Of a stretch of DNA of 7,790 bases, positions 6,647 through 7,790 are shown piece after piece. The DNA lies in NCBI GenBank assembly GCA_003649665.1, contig QMSL01000058.1, forward strand, positions 1 to 7,790, given 5' to 3'. Each line of letters begins with the position of its first letter. Position 1 is the stretch's first letter. The notes beneath the pieces were generated by a model. It made no database searches, was not told the DNA's origin, and saw nothing but the letters and a program-made list of their open reading frames with translations. This stretch comes from Thermoprotei archaeon (GTDB taxonomy: Archaea; Thermoproteota; Thermoprotei; QMSL01; B3-G16). A program made the translations under genes and the position numbers.

Positions 6647-6823
6647 ATGAGCGAGCTAAAACTACCCGTATGTAGTTCATGTGGTAGACCAATACCACCA
6701 TATGAGAGAGGAGTAAGGTTTCCATGCCCTAATTGCGGTGAGGTAATAATATGGCGATGCGCACGATGTCGCAAAATGGTAAATCCGTATAAGTGTCCTA
6801 AATGCGGATTTGAGGGGCCTTAA
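6647..6823 (+). CDS. Small four-CxxC zinc-finger protein (HVO_2753-like family)
   Basis: A 58-residue protein with eight cysteines in four CxxC knuckles: C9/C12 (CSSCG), C27/C30 (CPNCG), C38/C41 (CARCR) and C50/C53 (CPKCG), which should bind two zinc ions. It has no other domain, signal peptide or membrane segment. From memory it resembles the archaeal family typified by Haloferax HVO_2753, a small zinc protein next to the aEF-1beta gene. Its molecular function is unresolved, though mutants of the haloarchaeal protein were reported to affect biofilm and swarming. The same gene pair here suggests a conserved translation-linked role (inference). The frame is open from an ATG at 6635, but the predicted transcription start near 6640 and the family N-terminus (M-S-E-L-K-x-P-V-C) favour 6647. 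The third knuckle lacks the Gly seen in the others. Confidence 0.88.
   Translation: MSELKLPVCSSCGRPIPPYERGVRFPCPNCGEVIIWRCARCRKMVNPYKCPKCGFEGP
6812..6817 (+). promoter_or_regulatory. Ribosome binding site of aEF-1beta within the zinc-protein 3' end
   Basis: GAGGGG, seven bases before ATG 6825, lies in the codons for the last residues (FEGP) of the zinc protein. It decides the aEF-1beta start against the upstream in-frame TTG at 6810, which overlaps it. Confidence 0.75.
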
Positions 6824-6824
6824 C

Positions 6825-7106
6825 ATGAGTGGAGGTAGAGTCTTGGTAGTAGTTAAGGTCTATCCAGAGAGCCCAGAGGTAAGCATAGAAGATCTTATTG
6901 AGCGCATAAAGAGTGTTCTCCCTCAAAACATAAGTCTAGAGAAGAGTGAAATAGAGGAGATAGGATTTGGTATAAAAATACTAAGAGCATATATTGTCAT
7001 GCCTGAGGAGTACGAGGGAGGGACAAGCGATATAGAGAACAAATTACTCGGTACTGAGGGAGTGAGTCAAATCGAAATAGAATACGTAACGAGGTTACCC
7101 TCGTAA
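6825..7106 (+). CDS. ef1b: Translation elongation factor aEF-1beta
   Basis: A 93-residue protein matching archaeal EF-1beta, the guanine nucleotide exchange factor that reloads aEF-1alpha with GTP and corresponds to the C-terminal exchange domain of eukaryal eEF1B-alpha. Visible family features: the first strand RVLVVVKVYPES (5-16) followed by SIEDLIERIKSVLP (20-33), the core IEEIGFGIKILRAYIVMPE (43-61), then GGTSDIENKLLGTEGVSQIEIEYVTRL (65-91). Length is about normal (88-93). The ATG at 6825 is chosen over an in-frame TTG at 6810, because GAGGGG (6812-6817) sits seven bases upstream of it and the fold begins at once. One base separates it from the zinc-protein stop, so the two are surely co-transcribed and probably translationally coupled. 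Confidence 0.95.
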   Translation: MSGGRVLVVVKVYPESPEVSIEDLIERIKSVLPQNISLEKSEIEEIGFGIKILRAYIVMPEEYEGGTSDIENKLLGTEGVSQIEIEYVTRLPS

Positions 7107-7138
7107 ATTAAAGCGTAAGTACAATAAATTTATGAACG

Positions 7139-7151
7139 TTCTTTCCTATTT
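7139..7151 (+). terminator. Possible pyrimidine-rich terminator after aEF-1beta
   Basis: The stretch TTCTTTCCTATTT lies about 33 bases after the aEF-1beta stop. Archaeal termination can occur at such T-rich runs without a hairpin. It overlaps the start of the cdc48 TATA box, so it may be only part of that promoter. Confidence 0.25.
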
Positions 7152-7156
7152 ATATT
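7147..7156 (+). promoter_or_regulatory. TATA box of the CDC48-type ATPase gene
   Basis: TATTTATATT has its centre near 7153, which predicts a transcription start at about 7179, some four bases before ATG 7183. That makes the message leaderless or nearly so, and the AGGG at 7172-7175 would not be transcribed. A second, weaker box (AAATTTATG, 7126-7134) would start near 7158 and give a leader of about 25 nt including AGGG. Confidence 0.55.
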
Positions 7157-7182
7157 GGAAGAATGGTGCGTAGGGAATAACA

Positions 7183-7790
7183 ATGACTAGTAGAAACAAT
7201 AAGGAGAGGAGGGAAGTTCGTCTAAGAGTGGCTGAGGCAAGTCAGAGAGATATAGGTAGAGGAAAAGTTCGAATACCTCCTGAGATAATGAGCAAGCTTG
7301 GAGTCACAGTAGGAGATGTAGTCGAGATTATAGGTAGGAGGAGAACAGCAGCAGTCGTATGGCCAACACATGCTGAAGATCAAGGAATGGATATAATAAG
7401 GATGGATGGCATCACTAGGAAGAATGCGGGAGTGAGCATAGGAGATAGGGTCATAGTGAGAAAAGCCATTGTAAAACCCGCACAAACAGTAAAACTAGCT
7501 CCAGCCTCCATACAGTTAACTGTAGATTCTAATTTCGTGAATTACATAAGGAGAAGACTACTAGACTATCCGCTTACTGAGGGGGACTACATACAAATTC
7601 CAGTATTAGGTCAGCCAATACCCTTCGTAGTTGTTAAGACTAGACCCTCAGGCGTTGTAATAGTCACAGAGGATACAGAGATAATAGTCTTTGAAAAACC
7701 GGTAGAGATAGGTAAGTTACCACGTGTGACGTATGACGATATTGGTGATCTTGAGGAGGCTAAGCAGAGGATTAGGGAGATGGTTGAACT
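7183..7790 (+). CDS. CDC48/VAT-type AAA+ ATPase, N-domain and start of D1, cut by window edge
   Basis: The first 202 codons of a protein that begins like archaeal VAT and eukaryal p97/Cdc48, a ring-shaped ATP-driven protein unfoldase of the cytoplasm. Residues about 10-95 form the double-psi beta-barrel half of the N-domain (VRLRVAEASQRDIGRGKVRI, then IPPEIMSKLGVTVGDVVEI and DGITRKNAGVSIGDRV). Residues about 96-175 form the second half (AIVKPAQTVKLAP, LLDYPLTEGDYIQIPVLGQPIPFVVVKTRPSGVVIVTEDT). The linker LPRVTYDDIGDLEEAKQRI (179-197) enters D1 just before the right edge. Walker and SRH motifs are outside the window, so one versus two ATPase domains cannot be seen. DIGDL replaces the usual DIGGL. 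ATG 7183 is chosen because the N-domain starts directly after it and the TATA box fits. It is separated by 76 nt from aEF-1beta and seems to have its own promoter. Confidence 0.94.
   Translation, partial: MTSRNNKERREVRLRVAEASQRDIGRGKVRIPPEIMSKLGVTVGDVVEIIGRRRTAAVVWPTHAEDQGMDIIRMDGITRKNAGVSIGDRVIVRKAIVKPAQTVKLAPASIQLTVDSNFVNYIRRRLLDYPLTEGDYIQIPVLGQPIPFVVVKTRPSGVVIVTEDTEIIVFEKPVEIGKLPRVTYDDIGDLEEAKQRIREMVE

Noticed and set aside
7163..7180. Five-codon frame ATG..TAA just upstream of the cdc48 ATG (possible leader peptide)
   Set aside because: The predicted transcription start (about 7179) lies downstream of its ATG, so it would not be transcribed; it also has no ribosome binding site.
7222..7485. 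Minus-strand frame of 87 codons
   Set aside because: It is the antisense shadow of the conserved CDC48 N-domain, and its translation resembles no family I know.
1..7790. A CRISPR array, insertion sequence, prophage or defence system
   Set aside because: No spaced direct repeats, transposase, integrase, inverted terminal repeats or defence-type domains were seen; all genes are conserved housekeeping genes.

Overview
The window is archaeal and reads as a dense, housekeeping stretch of chromosome. The polymerase subunits are of archaeal/eukaryal type, H, B and A' in that order. B is a single unsplit chain, as in the TACK archaea and some Euryarchaeota such as Thermococcales. The promoters are TATA boxes, and Pth2, TruD, aEF-1beta and a CDC48/VAT-type ATPase are all archaeal versions. 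Overall protein style suggests a Thermoproteota (crenarchaeal) organism, probably thermophilic; genus or order cannot be fixed from sequence alone.

Layout. Positions 1-4572, minus strand: the RNA polymerase operon rpoH > rpoB > rpoA1. The genes are packed tightly (15 nt, then 1 nt between them), and rpoA1 runs off the left edge. Positions 4573-4806: an intergenic block with the rpoH promoter, a tRNA-Lys(TTT) gene with encoded CCA, and that tRNA's own promoter, all minus strand. Positions 4807-6550, minus strand: pth2 > truD, 19 nt apart and probably co-transcribed. Positions 6551-6646: a compact divergent promoter region with a 10-bp palindrome at its centre. Positions 6647-7106, plus strand: a 58-residue four-CxxC zinc protein followed 1 nt later by aEF-1beta. 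Positions 7107-7182: a short intergenic region with a TATA box. Positions 7183-7790, plus strand: the N-domain and the start of the D1 domain of a CDC48/VAT-type AAA+ ATPase, cut by the right edge.

Functionally the genes form a transcription and translation neighbourhood: RNA polymerase core and assembly subunits, a tRNA, tRNA pseudouridylation (TruD), peptidyl-tRNA recycling (Pth2), nucleotide exchange on aEF-1alpha (aEF-1beta), a probable translation-linked zinc protein, and an unfoldase. Genes inside operons have strong Shine-Dalgarno sequences (GGAGGTG, GAGGTGAT, GAGGGG). Two promoter-proximal plus-strand genes appear to have leaders of only a few nucleotides.

I found no CRISPR array, mobile element, defence locus or obviously new system. 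No gap without a gene exceeds 300 bases. The points most worth checking are the symmetric divergent promoter, the His ligand in the RpoB C-terminal zinc site, the predicted leaderless cdc48 transcript, and the small zinc protein of unresolved function.
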